Assembly (NCBI GenBank): GCA_002483465.1
Contig: DLHX01000001.1
Coordinates: forward strand, 186,238 to 250,237
Source of the DNA: Micavibrio sp. UBA7657
GTDB taxonomy: Bacteria > Pseudomonadota > Alphaproteobacteria > Micavibrionales > Micavibrionaceae
Direction of reading: 5' to 3'
Length of the DNA stretch: 64,000 bases
Position 1 is the first letter of the stretch, and each line of letters begins with the position of its first letter. Shown here piece after piece: positions 8,952 through 17,157 of the stretch. The notes under the pieces were generated by a model. It was not told where the DNA came from. It was given only the letters and a program-made list of their open reading frames with translations, and ran no database searches. The position numbers and the translations under genes are program-made.

Positions 8952-9674
8952 TTATTTCCAAATGGTTAAATTAAGATTCAGGAGCTTTTCCAGCTGCTGA
9001 ACCTCCGGCTGAAGCCGGTTTTTCAACCAGTTCTGCTCCTGCCGCGACAGGCTGAAAACAGGCTCTTTTTTCTTGGGCAGCAGCGATTTTAACCTCTCCC
9101 CCAACCCGGCCTTTTGCGGCGGGATATAATCAAGCCCCGCCAGCGCACAAAACTCCGTAATGAACGCCGCCGGGTCGTTCTCCAGCGTCTCATAAAAAAC
9201 AACGTGAATATTTTCAGCGCCGAATTGCGTCAGCCACGGCTCTAACCTGTCGGCATAGCGGCTCGCGAACAAAATCTGCGGCACTTCCTCAACGGCATCT
9301 TCAAGACCGCCTTTAACCAACCCATACCGCACGTAATCGGCATACACCGCCTTTGATCGCTCAGAAGGATTACGCAGCGGACATATCAGTTTGACATCCG
9401 GGCCAAGCAGTTTGAACACTTGGTCCGGCGCTTCCGGGTTGTCGAACGCCGTCGTCGACAACTCCATGACGATTTTATGCTGCGGCTCGACATTAAAATG
9501 CGAGGCGTAGAATTCAGGCCCGCGCTGGAAGTGCCGGTCGAAATAAAAAATCTCGCGCGCCTCCGAAGGCAGGCACACATCCGCGCGCGATTTCATATAA
9601 TCGTAAATCCACGGCACCCCGCACCCTTGCGGACCGATGCTGAGAACGACAGGCTTATCGAACAGCTTTTCCAT
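8952..9674 (-). CDS. Sulfotransferase-fold protein
   Basis: 240 aa. The N-terminal strand-loop VVLSIGPQGCGVPWIYDYM occupies the place of the 5'-phosphosulfate loop of PAPS-dependent sulfotransferases. CPLRNPSERSKAVYADY matches the 3'-phosphate-binding motif (RxPxxRxxS-like). Such enzymes move sulfate from PAPS to a sugar, lipid or protein. The usual GTTWL is GVPWI here, so activity is not certain. The start is supported by AAAGGT. It lies upstream of the RTX gene on the same strand, but a functional link is only conjecture. Confidence 0.75.
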   Translation of the reverse strand: MEKLFDKPVVLSIGPQGCGVPWIYDYMKSRADVCLPSEAREIFYFDRHFQRGPEFYASHFNVEPQHKIVMELSTTAFDNPEAPDQVFKLLGPDVKLICPLRNPSERSKAVYADYVRYGLVKGGLEDAVEEVPQILFASRYADRLEPWLTQFGAENIHVVFYETLENDPAAFITEFCALAGLDYIPPQKAGLGERLKSLLPKKKEPVFSLSRQEQNWLKNRLQPEVQQLEKLLNLNLTIWK

Positions 9675-9764
9675 ACCTTTTATATAGCTGGAAAACTGCC
9701 CCGAGTCTCACTAGGATGTGGGCGCTTTCGGAAATCACCACACATAAAAAACATATAAAGAACG

Positions 9765-11138
9765 ATGACGGCAAAACCCCTCCCCTACAGCCATAAGGGC
9801 GATCTCACCACCGGCCCCGTACAGGGCCACCTGATCCGCATGTCCATGCCGATGGTGTGGAGCATCCTGGCCGTCATCGCCGTGCAGCTCACGAACACCT
9901 ATTTCATCTCGCGCCTCGGCACGCTCGAACTTGCCGCCATCAGCTTCACCTTCCCCGTCACGATGGTGATTTCGCATCTCGTCTTCGGCCTCAACATCGC
10001 ACTCTCATCCGTGATTTCACGCCTGATCGGTGAAAAAAACTTCGATGACGTGCGCCGCGTCACGCTGCACGGCACATTGTTCGGCGTCACCGTCGCGTTT
10101 ATTGTCGCACTCATAACATGGCTTTTGCTGGAACCCTTGTTCCGCATCCTCGGCGCCGATGAAACATTGATGCCGATGATCCGCGATTACATGCCGCTCT
10201 GGCTGCTGGCTTCCGTCATTCTGGCCGTGCCCGTCAACGGCAACTCCGCAATGCGCGCCAGCGGCGATACCGTCACGCCCGCAACCATCATGATCTCGAT
10301 GGCGCTGCTCAATTTCATTCTCGACCCGATCCTCATTTACGGATGGTTCGGTGTCCCGGCGCTCGGCATCAAGGGCGCGGCGATTTCAACCACCATCGCT
10401 TATACCTACGCACTCATCTTCGGCCTTTACGCGATCATTTATAAAAAGCGCATGATCAGCACCGACAGCCTGCATCTCGATAAACTGCGCGATTCCATGA
10501 AGCGTTTGATCTTCATCGCAATCCCCGCCAGCATCGCCAACATCATCCAGCCCGCCACAAGTGCCGTCATCACCGCATTCCTCGCGATTCAAGGCCACGA
10601 AGCCGTCGCCGCTTACGGCGTCGCGACACGCGTCGAGGCCCTGGCCATGCTGGTCGTTATCGCGCTCGCGCTCGGCATGGCACCCATCGTCGGCCAGAAC
10701 TGGGGCGCTGGAATCTACAGCCGCGTGCACGAAGCCATCAGCACCGCCATCCGTTTCAATTTCATCTGGTCGTTTTTCATCGCGGTTTCATTCGGCCTTT
10801 TCGCAGGTCATATCGCCGCCGCGTTCTCGGACGATCCCGTCGTCATCCGCCAGGCCACATTATTTTTCTGGATCGTGCCGTTCTCATACGGCTTTGGAAA
10901 TCTCGTCTTCGGCTGGTCGTCGGCTTTCAACGCCATGGGCCTGCCGCAGCGCGCGTTTTTCATGATCCTTGTGAAATCGGCGATTACAATTCCCGCGGCC
11001 TGGGCGGGCGGGCATTTCTACGGCGCGGCGGGAATTTTCTGGGCGATTGCGATCACGAATTTCGCCGTCGGCCTTGCCGCTCACTTCTCAAGCAGCCGCG
11101 CCATGCGCGAAATGGAACCGGCAGCAGCTACAGTTTAG
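9765..11138 (+). CDS. MATE family multidrug efflux transporter
   Basis: 457 aa with about twelve hydrophobic segments arranged as two similar halves, typical of Na+/H+-coupled MATE exporters in the inner membrane. Landmarks are the N-terminal GHLIRMSMPMVWSILA, the first-half NGNSAMRASGDTVTPA and the second-half GMAPIVGQNWGAG motifs. The substrate cannot be told from sequence. The stop codon lies inside a short palindrome shared with the convergent AsmA-like gene. Confidence 0.93.
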   Translation: MTAKPLPYSHKGDLTTGPVQGHLIRMSMPMVWSILAVIAVQLTNTYFISRLGTLELAAISFTFPVTMVISHLVFGLNIALSSVISRLIGEKNFDDVRRVTLHGTLFGVTVAFIVALITWLLLEPLFRILGADETLMPMIRDYMPLWLLASVILAVPVNGNSAMRASGDTVTPATIMISMALLNFILDPILIYGWFGVPALGIKGAAISTTIAYTYALIFGLYAIIYKKRMISTDSLHLDKLRDSMKRLIFIAIPASIANIIQPATSAVITAFLAIQGHEAVAAYGVATRVEALAMLVVIALALGMAPIVGQNWGAGIYSRVHEAISTAIRFNFIWSFFIAVSFGLFAGHIAAAFSDDPVVIRQATLFFWIVPFSYGFGNLVFGWSSAFNAMGLPQRAFFMILVKSAITIPAAWAGGHFYGAAGIFWAIAITNFAVGLAAHFSSSRAMREMEPAAATV

Positions 11139-11151
11139 GGCGCACGCCCTA
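11136..11151. repeat. Short palindrome containing both convergent stop codons
   Basis: TAGGGCGCACGCCCTA. The first TAG is the MATE stop and the reverse complement of the last three bases is the stop of the AsmA-like gene. A seven-base-pair hairpin forms on either strand, with no U tract. It could end or protect both convergent transcripts. Confidence 0.5.
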
Positions 11152-11928
11152 GTCGTTGAAGAAACTGTCGATCCCCTGACCAACCGCGTCCTTTTTTTCC
11201 TGGATCGTCTCGTGCAGATTCTCTTTGAATCTCTGGCCGAAACCGAGACCCATATCCTGCAACGCCTCGTCCGACATGCCCTCTAACAATCCCGACTGCA
11301 GCGCCTGCGTATCCAGCTTGTGCGCGATATGCGTCCACACCTGCGCAATCGCCTCGCGCACGAGGATTCCGTTTTCCCTGCGGCCCACGGCGGTCAGGAC
11401 AATATCGGGCACCTGCACGGGCGCCAGCTCTTCCTCGGTGAACAGCACCTTGCCCGGCTTGATCTGCGCCTGTGAAAGAGTCAACTTGTCGATAATGACT
11501 TTCACCGCTTCCGCCGTTGCGCTGTCATTCTCCGTCACCTTCACGCGGTTCTTGATCGCAGCTAAGTTCGTGATATTTTCCTTCACCTCGAGATTGACCT
11601 CGGCACTGCCAACATCGATATCCTTGAATTCGACAAGCTGGTTCGTGGCATTGCTCAGCACGACGCTGATCGTTGAAACTTTCACGGCGTACGGTTTTTC
11701 AAATCCTTCCGGGTTGCCGATGACAAGATCTGTCACTTTCGCCGTGCGGTCCTGCACCATGATCTCGAGCCCGCCGAGCTTTACGCTGACGCCCAGCGTC
11801 TTCGTCGCTTCGCGTTCGATATAATTTTTCGCGATCACATTCATGTTCATGAGCAGGTAAACCCCGCCGCCGAACAGCATTGCCATGGCGAGGCTCGTAA
11901 CCGTCAAAGCTGATTTTGAAAGAGTCAT
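11149..11928 (-). CDS. AsmA-like membrane-anchored protein
   Basis: 259 aa. One N-terminal transmembrane segment (about residues 8-27) is followed by a periplasmic region rich in beta strands: YIEREATKTLGVSVKLGGLEI, DLVIGNPEGFEKPYAVKV and VELEVKEN-like repeats. This is the pattern of AsmA/TamB-type proteins, which are thought to help move or organise lipids between membranes. It is much shorter than full AsmA (about 600 aa), so it is a small family member. The SD is GGGGATT. Its 3' end converges on the MATE gene. Confidence 0.6.
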   Translation of the reverse strand: MTLSKSALTVTSLAMAMLFGGGVYLLMNMNVIAKNYIEREATKTLGVSVKLGGLEIMVQDRTAKVTDLVIGNPEGFEKPYAVKVSTISVVLSNATNQLVEFKDIDVGSAEVNLEVKENITNLAAIKNRVKVTENDSATAEAVKVIIDKLTLSQAQIKPGKVLFTEEELAPVQVPDIVLTAVGRRENGILVREAIAQVWTHIAHKLDTQALQSGLLEGMSDEALQDMGLGFGQRFKENLHETIQEKKDAVGQGIDSFFND

Positions 11929-12000
11929 CTGGAATCCCCATCGTTTGATCCATGATCAATTTACGACATAATTCCTAGAACTGAAAGAGACCTGTAAAAG

Positions 12001-12039
12001 CACATAAAAAGAGACCCTGCCTCTCGCAGACAGGGTCTC
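12001..12039 (-). terminator. Intrinsic terminator of the EF-hand gene
   Basis: A perfect nine-base-pair stem (GAGACCCTG/CAGGGTCTC, 12011-12039). On the minus strand it is followed by TTTTTATGTG. It lies about 40 bp after the stop of the minus-strand EF-hand gene. Confidence 0.85.
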
Positions 12040-12080
12040 CCAAACAGAACAGCTTTATTCAAGCCGCAACTGTTAACTCT

Positions 12081-12599
12081 TTACCGGATTGAACGCCATT
12101 CCTGCATGTTCAGGGCGCCGTCGTCGTTCGTGTCATAAACACGGAAACGCGCATCGGTATATTCATCTTCATTGATGACGTTGTTATGGTCGGCGTCCCA
12201 CGTATCGTACAGTTTCGTCGTGGTCACGACTGTGCCGAATTCATCAGGATCGAGTCTGCCGTTCTGGTCCTTATCCCAGTGGGTGTAGGTTTTGTATTCC
12301 GTAGAACCGGCTGGATACCAAAGAGCGGTATTCATGTTCCACTCGCTATCTTCAACGAAGCCGTCACCGTTCAGGTCCCAGCTGTTATAGACAAAGCGCG
12401 GGAACTCCTGTGAATCCAGGATGCCGTTATTGTTGGCGTCCGTGTCGTTGTAATAATAGCGCGTGGTGGTGGTTGTCGTTCCGCCCATGCCGTCCGCATT
12501 GACTTCCTTCGTCACAACGGTTTGCGTTTCCGCGAATGCAGGCACTGCCGCCATAATGGCCAGCGCCGTCGTCAGTAAAAGATAAGTTCTCGTTTTCAT
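12081..12599 (-). CDS. Secreted EF-hand calcium-binding protein
   Basis: 172 aa with a Sec signal peptide (MKTRTYLLLTTALAIMAAVP, cut near AFA-ET). Five canonical EF-hand loops follow, starting at about D54, D75, D109, D135 and D156 (for example DTDANNNGILDS, DLNGDGFVEDSE, DKDQNGRLDPDE). It therefore probably binds calcium in the periplasm or outside the cell, as a buffer or calcium-dependent partner. The start is supported by AAGGAAG. A clear intrinsic terminator follows, so it is monocistronic. Confidence 0.85.
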   Translation of the reverse strand: MKTRTYLLLTTALAIMAAVPAFAETQTVVTKEVNADGMGGTTTTTTRYYYNDTDANNNGILDSQEFPRFVYNSWDLNGDGFVEDSEWNMNTALWYPAGSTEYKTYTHWDKDQNGRLDPDEFGTVVTTTKLYDTWDADHNNVINEDEYTDARFRVYDTNDDGALNMQEWRSIR

Positions 12600-12786
12600 G
12601 TTCAGCTTCCTTGTTAAAAATATTGCAGCACCTCATCAAACGGACGAAAACGGTAAAAAGTTCATTTGTTTGCGAAAAATCCTGAAAAGCATGCGATAAA
12701 TGCACGAAATATTGAAACTTTTAGTGCCCGGAAGCGTTTGTGCACTGACTCGACGGAACCCTGAACGAATGAAAAGGATTAATCCT

Positions 12787-13059
12787 ATGGACGACAGCAT
12801 GAAAAAACAGATTGAACGCGAAAATCGCCGCGAAGTGCGCCGTATGGGCGCTGGCGACTGGTCGTTGATCCTCGGCGCGGCTGTGCTGGTAGCTGCCGTG
12901 CTTGGCTTCATCTACCTCTCGGATGAAACAGGCGTAAGCGGCGATGCAAACCAGCTCGAACCCGCTGCGGGCGCGGCTGTAGCTCCGGCCCCAGCCTATG
13001 ACTCAATCCCTGATAACACGGCGGACGACACGGCCCCCTCCGGTCGCCCCGTACCTTAA
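12787..13059 (+). CDS. Small single-pass membrane protein
   Basis: 90 aa from the ATG at 12787, chosen because AAGGA lies 8 nt upstream; further in-frame ATGs at 12700 and 12769 have no ribosome site. A charged cytoplasmic stretch (KKQIERENRREVRRM) is followed by one membrane helix (about residues 27-45) and an Ala/Pro-rich, acidic periplasmic tail. No family is recognised. An intrinsic terminator follows at 13079. Confidence 0.65.
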   Translation: MDDSMKKQIERENRREVRRMGAGDWSLILGAAVLVAAVLGFIYLSDETGVSGDANQLEPAAGAAVAPAPAYDSIPDNTADDTAPSGRPVP

Positions 13060-13078
13060 AACAGGCTTACAGGTTTAA

Positions 13079-13117
13079 ACCCCCGGGACCGCTATGCGCG
13101 GTCTTGGGGGTAATTTT
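13079..13117 (+). terminator. Intrinsic terminator
   Basis: The GC-rich stem ACCCCCGGGACCGC/GCGGTCTTGGGGGT (13079-13111) is followed by AATTTT. It ends the small membrane-protein gene 20 bp upstream. Confidence 0.8.
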
Positions 13118-13212
13118 ACGCAATATCTATCTTCGACTTTCTGCCGGACGTACAATCTCCCCAGGATCATAGGCGGATCATCTTCCGCCTCTCGCTATGG
13201 AGAGATACTGTT

Positions 13213-13797
13213 ATGAAAATTTATGTTGCAGAAATACTAGGAACTTTCATCCTGACATTCTCGGTTATTCTATCGCTCAACGGGCTCTTCCCCGTGCCGA
13301 CTCCGGTGATCGCGGGCCTCGCGCTCGGTCTCGGCGTCTACACGCTGGGCAGCGTTTCCGGTGCGCATTTCAATCCCGCCATTACGCTGGGCGCCCTGTC
13401 GATCGGTAAAATTTCCACCAAGGACGCCCTGCTCTACATCGCCTCGCAGCTCATCGGTGCCGCAGGCGCAGCGGAACTTGCACGCCGCATCATCATCGAG
13501 CGTCAGGTACTTCTCATCACCGAAAGCAACCTTGTGATGCTCGCTGAAATGCTCGGCGCCCTGATTTTGGCACTCGGCGTCGCGGCGGTTATCTTCGGCA
13601 GGGTCACACAAGGCGCATCCGGCCTCGTTATCGGCGGCGCGCTGCTGCTCGGCATTTCCATCGCGGCGGTTGCCTCGAATGGCGTGCTGAACCCGGCTGT
13701 CGCGCTCGGCATCGGCTCGTTCTCCTTCAGCTACCTCTTCGGCCCCATCGTCGGTGCCATGCTGGGCATGCTGCTCTACAAGAACCTGACGCAGTAA
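13213..13797 (+). CDS. MIP family channel (aquaporin-like)
   Basis: 194 aa, a six-helix inner-membrane channel. Both hallmark half-helix motifs are present: HFNPAITLG (first NPA) and VLNPAVALG (second NPA). It should conduct water or small neutral solutes. It is short for the family (usually about 230 or more), with tight loops. The position of the usual selectivity-filter arginine after the second NPA is alanine (NPAVALG), so it does not look like a classical strict water channel. Start support: GGAGAG. An intrinsic terminator follows. Confidence 0.88.
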   Translation: MKIYVAEILGTFILTFSVILSLNGLFPVPTPVIAGLALGLGVYTLGSVSGAHFNPAITLGALSIGKISTKDALLYIASQLIGAAGAAELARRIIIERQVLLITESNLVMLAEMLGALILALGVAAVIFGRVTQGASGLVIGGALLLGISIAAVASNGVLNPAVALGIGSFSFSYLFGPIVGAMLGMLLYKNLTQ

Positions 13798-13815
13798 TTT
13801 ATAATTCCAAAACAA

Positions 13816-13848
13816 AACGCCGTCGTGATTTCACGGCGGCGTTTTTTT
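13816..13848 (+). terminator. Intrinsic terminator of the aquaporin gene
   Basis: The stem AACGCCGTCGTGA/TCACGGCGGCGTT with a short loop is followed by a run of T, 20 bp after the stop codon. Confidence 0.9.
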
Positions 13849-13872
13849 GTTTCTGAATTTTCAGCTGAAAGA

Positions 13873-13899
13873 AATGGCGGAGAGGACAGGATTCGAACC
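13873..13899 (-). repeat. Duplicated 3' end of tRNA-Ser (integration scar)
   Basis: 27 bp identical to 13955-13981, the T-arm and acceptor end of the tRNA-Ser gene. The sequence beyond it does not fold as a tRNA. It lies 55 bp downstream of the intact tRNA, the arrangement left by integration and later loss of an element that uses the tRNA 3' end as its attachment site. Confidence 0.7.
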
Positions 13900-13956
13900 C
13901 CCGCGCGCGTTAGCGCGCAAAACTAAAAGCGGGTTCGAAGTCACAACGGGAAGTAA

Positions 13957-14044
13957 TGGCGGAGAGGACAGGATTCGAACCTGCGAGACGTTGCCGCCAA
14001 CACGCTTTCCAGGCGTGCGCCTTAAACCACTCGGCCACCTCTCC
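13957..14044 (-). tRNA. tRNA-Ser (anticodon GGA)
   Basis: 88 nt including an encoded CCA. The acceptor stem is GGAGAGG/CCTCTCC. The anticodon arm is CACGC-CTGGAAA-GCGTG, with anticodon GGA reading UCC and UCU. A long variable arm (class II) and the T-arm loop TTCGAAT are present. Confidence 0.95.
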
Positions 14045-14099
14045 ATAATGTGGTGTGCGGGATGTTTTTTATAGACTTTCCGCTTTTTCCGCAAGCCGC

Positions 14100-14831
14100 C
14101 TATACGCTGGGCGCCAGCTCGGCTGGTTTTTCCAGGTAAGCCCGGATAAAAAGCTCGGCAGTCGATGGCCCCAAATCCTCGTTCAGCCGAGCAAGAACGG
14201 CCGATCCCGCCGGGGTCAGGTTATCTCCATGATATGTGGGCTCGGTATCGGATTCGATCAGGCCAATTTCTGCCAGGAACGCCATTTCCGCTTGCGGCAC
14301 GGCGGGCGGAAAATTTTCTCCCATCCACTGGCGAAACCTGTAAAGCCCATCCTCCGCCGGTTGCCCGCCGAGATACGAAAGGAAAAGAAGATCCTGATAA
14401 CGGAACCGCATATCCTTGTCCGGCTCCGCGGTGAGAGTGAGGTATTCCGCAATAAGCGTATCGACACCCTCTCTCATCAATTCCCTGACATCGGGATCCG
14501 GAGAATGTTCATACATGTGAAATTTAAGATCGCGGAATTTTCTTTCTTCCGATTTTATAAAACGCAGAATGTTTTCATTGTCCTGATGCAGATCTTCGAT
14601 AGCCTTTTCTGAATCCGGTTGCGTCTCCAGCAATCGCAGGGCGTCATTATTATTTTTGATTTTATTTTCGAGGCGCTGTTTGACCTTCTCCTCGACTTCT
14701 TCCCAGGCATCCAGTTCCCAGCTCAAGCTTAGGGCATTGAACTTAAGCGCGTCATGCTTGCGATCCATCCACGTTTTGAATCGCGAATCAATATCCCTGT
14801 AATCAAACTCATTCATCACATATTTTCCCAT
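14100..14831 (-). CDS. Hypothetical protein, paralogue of the next gene (copy B)
   Basis: 243 aa, no signal peptide, acidic. The N-terminal two thirds are helical and probably coiled coil (EEVEEKVKQRLENKIK, EDLHQDNENILRFIKSEERK). The last third carries FRYQDLLFLSYLGGQPAEDG, VPQAEMAFLAEIGLIESD and NLTPAGSAVLARLNED. That last part looks like a small DNA-binding or protein-binding winged-helix end and is shared with the neighbour at 14846. The start is either 14831 or the internal ATG at 14816. It lies 14 nt downstream of its paralogue, so the two form an operon, and beside a tRNA integration scar. Confidence 0.65.
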   Translation of the reverse strand: MGKYVMNEFDYRDIDSRFKTWMDRKHDALKFNALSLSWELDAWEEVEEKVKQRLENKIKNNNDALRLLETQPDSEKAIEDLHQDNENILRFIKSEERKFRDLKFHMYEHSPDPDVRELMREGVDTLIAEYLTLTAEPDKDMRFRYQDLLFLSYLGGQPAEDGLYRFRQWMGENFPPAVPQAEMAFLAEIGLIESDTEPTYHGDNLTPAGSAVLARLNEDLGPSTAELFIRAYLEKPAELAPSV

Positions 14832-14845
14832 GACTCAGACTATCC

Positions 14846-15640
14846 TTAAATCGCCGGAACCAGATCTTCGTCCGTTCTGTACATTTTAGCCGCCATGAAC
14901 TGGTGCGGCTTGATCTCATTCAGCCTTTGCAGAACCGCTATTCCCGCAAAAGTGAGGTTATTGCGCGGCACTAATTCTTCGCTTTCTTTAATCAGGCCTG
15001 CAGCGAAAAGATGGTTCATTTCACTCTGCGGAACCGTGACAAAAGGATCCGTATTGAACCTGTATGTTCCATCACCCACGGTCGTGCCGCCGAACCGCGA
15101 GAAATAAAGAAGGTCGCGGCAATAATCCTGAAACGCGATTTTCGCTGAATGCGGATCGACCGCCAGATTTTTTGCGATCAAATCGTCAATTCTTTTTTCC
15201 ATGAACTGGCGCACTTCGGCAACTTCGGAATACATGAACAGGTATGATTGCAGATTAAGCAGATATTTTTCTTCCTGCTTTACGATCTCTCTGAAGTTTT
15301 GGTTTTCTTCTTCCAGGTTGACGCGGAGTATTTCATTAGACCATTCCTGCTCGATGCCGTAGCCTATTTTTTTCCTGACGAAATTGGCAACCTTGTCAAA
15401 GACCGATTTTAATTCCGGCGGGTTTTGCACGACCGCGAGATTTTGCAAAAGTATATTATTTCTTTTTATTTTTTCTCTGTAATCGCCCTGCATCCGGGAA
15501 AAACCCATTTCTCTCCTGCTCAGCAATAGACGCTGCGAATGAATGTCCGAAATGATGCGGGGAAGATCCCGGAATATAGATTTCCAGTCTTCATCCTGGT
15601 ACACACCGTCCAGCATATGTCTGCACGCTTTTCTCGGCAT
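14846..15640 (-). CDS. Hypothetical protein, paralogue of the previous gene (copy A)
   Basis: 264 aa with the same layout as the 14100 gene: a helical/coiled-coil N-terminal region, a matching segment (EEKYLLNLQSYLFMYSEV), then FQDYCRDLLYFSRFGG, VPQSEMNHLFAAGLIKES and NLTFAGIAVLQRLNEI. The order and spacing of these blocks match the downstream gene, so they arose by tandem duplication and have diverged strongly. There is no membrane segment or signal peptide, and the function is unknown. The SD is AGGGGCAGGG. Confidence 0.65.
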   Translation of the reverse strand: MPRKACRHMLDGVYQDEDWKSIFRDLPRIISDIHSQRLLLSRREMGFSRMQGDYREKIKRNNILLQNLAVVQNPPELKSVFDKVANFVRKKIGYGIEQEWSNEILRVNLEEENQNFREIVKQEEKYLLNLQSYLFMYSEVAEVRQFMEKRIDDLIAKNLAVDPHSAKIAFQDYCRDLLYFSRFGGTTVGDGTYRFNTDPFVTVPQSEMNHLFAAGLIKESEELVPRNNLTFAGIAVLQRLNEIKPHQFMAAKMYRTDEDLVPAI

Positions 15641-15791
15641 CCCTGCCCCTGCTGACTCAAAAAATGAATGATCGGCGTTAGAATACCCATAAAAACGGCT
15701 TTCCCGTCAATACATTTTTATGAAAATAACCCCCTATTGTCCCGCCGCCCGTCCTCGGTTACTCTGAATCCCTGAAATAAGGGAGTTTTCC

Positions 15792-16190
15792 ATGCGCGGT
15801 GTGCATTTATTCATGTTTGTTGTGGCTTTGCCTGCCCTCGCGGCGCTCGGCCACGACGCCTATCTCTTCTACATGAACCAGGACAAGGGCTTCGAGCTCG
15901 CCGCGCTGGGCTTCATCTGGACGAAATACGAACCCGAAAGCTACCGCTGGACCGTCGAGATGACCGAGCCCGAAGGCTACTGGCCCTACATCAACATGAT
16001 TCTGGCCCAGAAGGCCGCCTTCGTCGGCGCGGCCTTTGCCGGTTTCTTTTATGTCATTCTGGGAATTCTGAAGCTTCTGGGTGCCTGGCCGTTCAACGAG
16101 CCCAACATCACGAACTTCACCGGCAACCGCCGCATGGACGAAGTCATGGGTGGCAAAAAAGCCGGCCGCTTCAAATACAAAAGAAAATAA
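15792..16190 (+). CDS. Small inner-membrane protein
   Basis: 132 aa. The first hydrophobic segment (about residues 3-20) could be a membrane anchor. A periplasmic stretch with a conserved-looking ALGFIWTKYEPESYRWT follows, then a second membrane helix (about 78-98) and a basic C-terminal tail rich in Lys and Arg. No family is recognised. The SD AAGGGAG is 7 nt before the ATG. A gene-end palindrome follows the stop. Confidence 0.65.
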   Translation: MRGVHLFMFVVALPALAALGHDAYLFYMNQDKGFELAALGFIWTKYEPESYRWTVEMTEPEGYWPYINMILAQKAAFVGAAFAGFFYVILGILKLLGAWPFNEPNITNFTGNRRMDEVMGGKKAGRFKYKRK

Positions 16191-16202
16191 TCATAGTAAT
16201 TT

Positions 16203-16326
16203 CTCAATTAAGAATTTTGCGGCGAAAATGCCGGTTTTCGAGAACCGCATCGCAGAATACGTTGTGGTATTTGAGAAGCGGAAGCGCAGAAAAACGGCAT
16301 TGGCAGCCCAAAAGTCGATAATTGAG
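16203..16326. repeat. Gene-end palindrome, copy 2
   Basis: A palindrome of about 124 bp between two convergent genes. The outer arms CTCAATTA (16203-16210) and TAATTGAG (16319-16326) are perfectly complementary. The core GCCGGTTTTCGAGAACCG ... CGGAAGCGCAGAAAAACGGC is nearly identical to the copy at 19350. The right arm begins directly after the hydrolase stop. Confidence 0.85.
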
Positions 16327-16327
16327 T

Positions 16328-17113
16328 CTATATCTTGCAGAGCGAACGAATTTCGCGGTCGATGACCTCAAGGTCCTCGGGACGCGATAGCCTGTGCCCG
16401 CCATCCTCGATGAACACAACATCGACATCGCCGCCGGTGAATGTTTTCTGGATTTTCACCGCTGTTTCCCACGGCACGTCTTTATCCTGCATGCCCTGGA
16501 CCAGCGTCATCCGGCAATCGATGCGCCGGTCGCGATCCAGCAACAGATGCTTTTTCGCCTCGTCATAAAGCGTACGCGTGAATTCGTACGGCTCGTCGCT
16601 GTAATCATTCGCCGCGCGTATGATCCCGGTTTCATCGAGCTTACGCTGCTGTGCAGGCGTAAGCCGCGCATAAACATCTTCTGTGAAATCCGGTGCGGCG
16701 GCGATCCCGACCAGCCCCGCCAGCGTACCTTTCCATGTCGTAGCCACCAGCAATGCAATCCAGCCGCCCATCGACGATCCCACCAGCAAAACCGGCCCCG
16801 AAGGACAGACATGATTCAGTATATCCAGCGCATCCTTCAGCCAGCTTCCCATAGTGCCGTCCGAAAAAACGCCTTCCGACTGGCCGTGGCCTGAATAATC
16901 GAAACGAAGAAAGGCCTGCCCCCGTGCCCGGCATTGTTCTTCAAGATAAACAGCCTTGGTCCCGTTCATATCCGACCGGTACCCGCCGCAAAACATCACC
17001 AGCGGGAGCTTCTTGCCCTCCCCGGCGCTTTCCGTGTAAACATAAGCCAGGCTGGGCTGTCCCGGCCGGGACAGTTTCTGGACGCGTTCTTCAACGGAAA
17101 TCTGGGCCTTCAT
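16328..17113 (-). CDS. Alpha/beta hydrolase, ABHD10-like
   Basis: 261 aa. The serine nucleophile elbow is GSSMGG (S114). The likely acid is in QGMQDKDVP (D210 or D212) and the base is H240 in DGGHRLS, completing a catalytic triad. MFCGGYRSDMNGTKA near residue 40 forms the oxyanion region. The layout resembles ABHD10-type carboxyl/thioesterases; the substrate is unknown. The SD is GGAGCG. It is divergent from the GT4/GT9 operon 45 bp away. Confidence 0.85.
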   Translation of the reverse strand: MKAQISVEERVQKLSRPGQPSLAYVYTESAGEGKKLPLVMFCGGYRSDMNGTKAVYLEEQCRARGQAFLRFDYSGHGQSEGVFSDGTMGSWLKDALDILNHVCPSGPVLLVGSSMGGWIALLVATTWKGTLAGLVGIAAAPDFTEDVYARLTPAQQRKLDETGIIRAANDYSDEPYEFTRTLYDEAKKHLLLDRDRRIDCRMTLVQGMQDKDVPWETAVKIQKTFTGGDVDVVFIEDGGHRLSRPEDLEVIDREIRSLCKI

Positions 17114-17157
17114 AACGCTCCACTATAATTTAATGCGTCAGCTCTGTTAAGGGATAC

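Noticed and set aside
14100..16190. Prophage or genomic island at tRNA-Ser
   Set aside because: No integrase, phage structural gene or second flanking repeat beyond the 27-bp scar.
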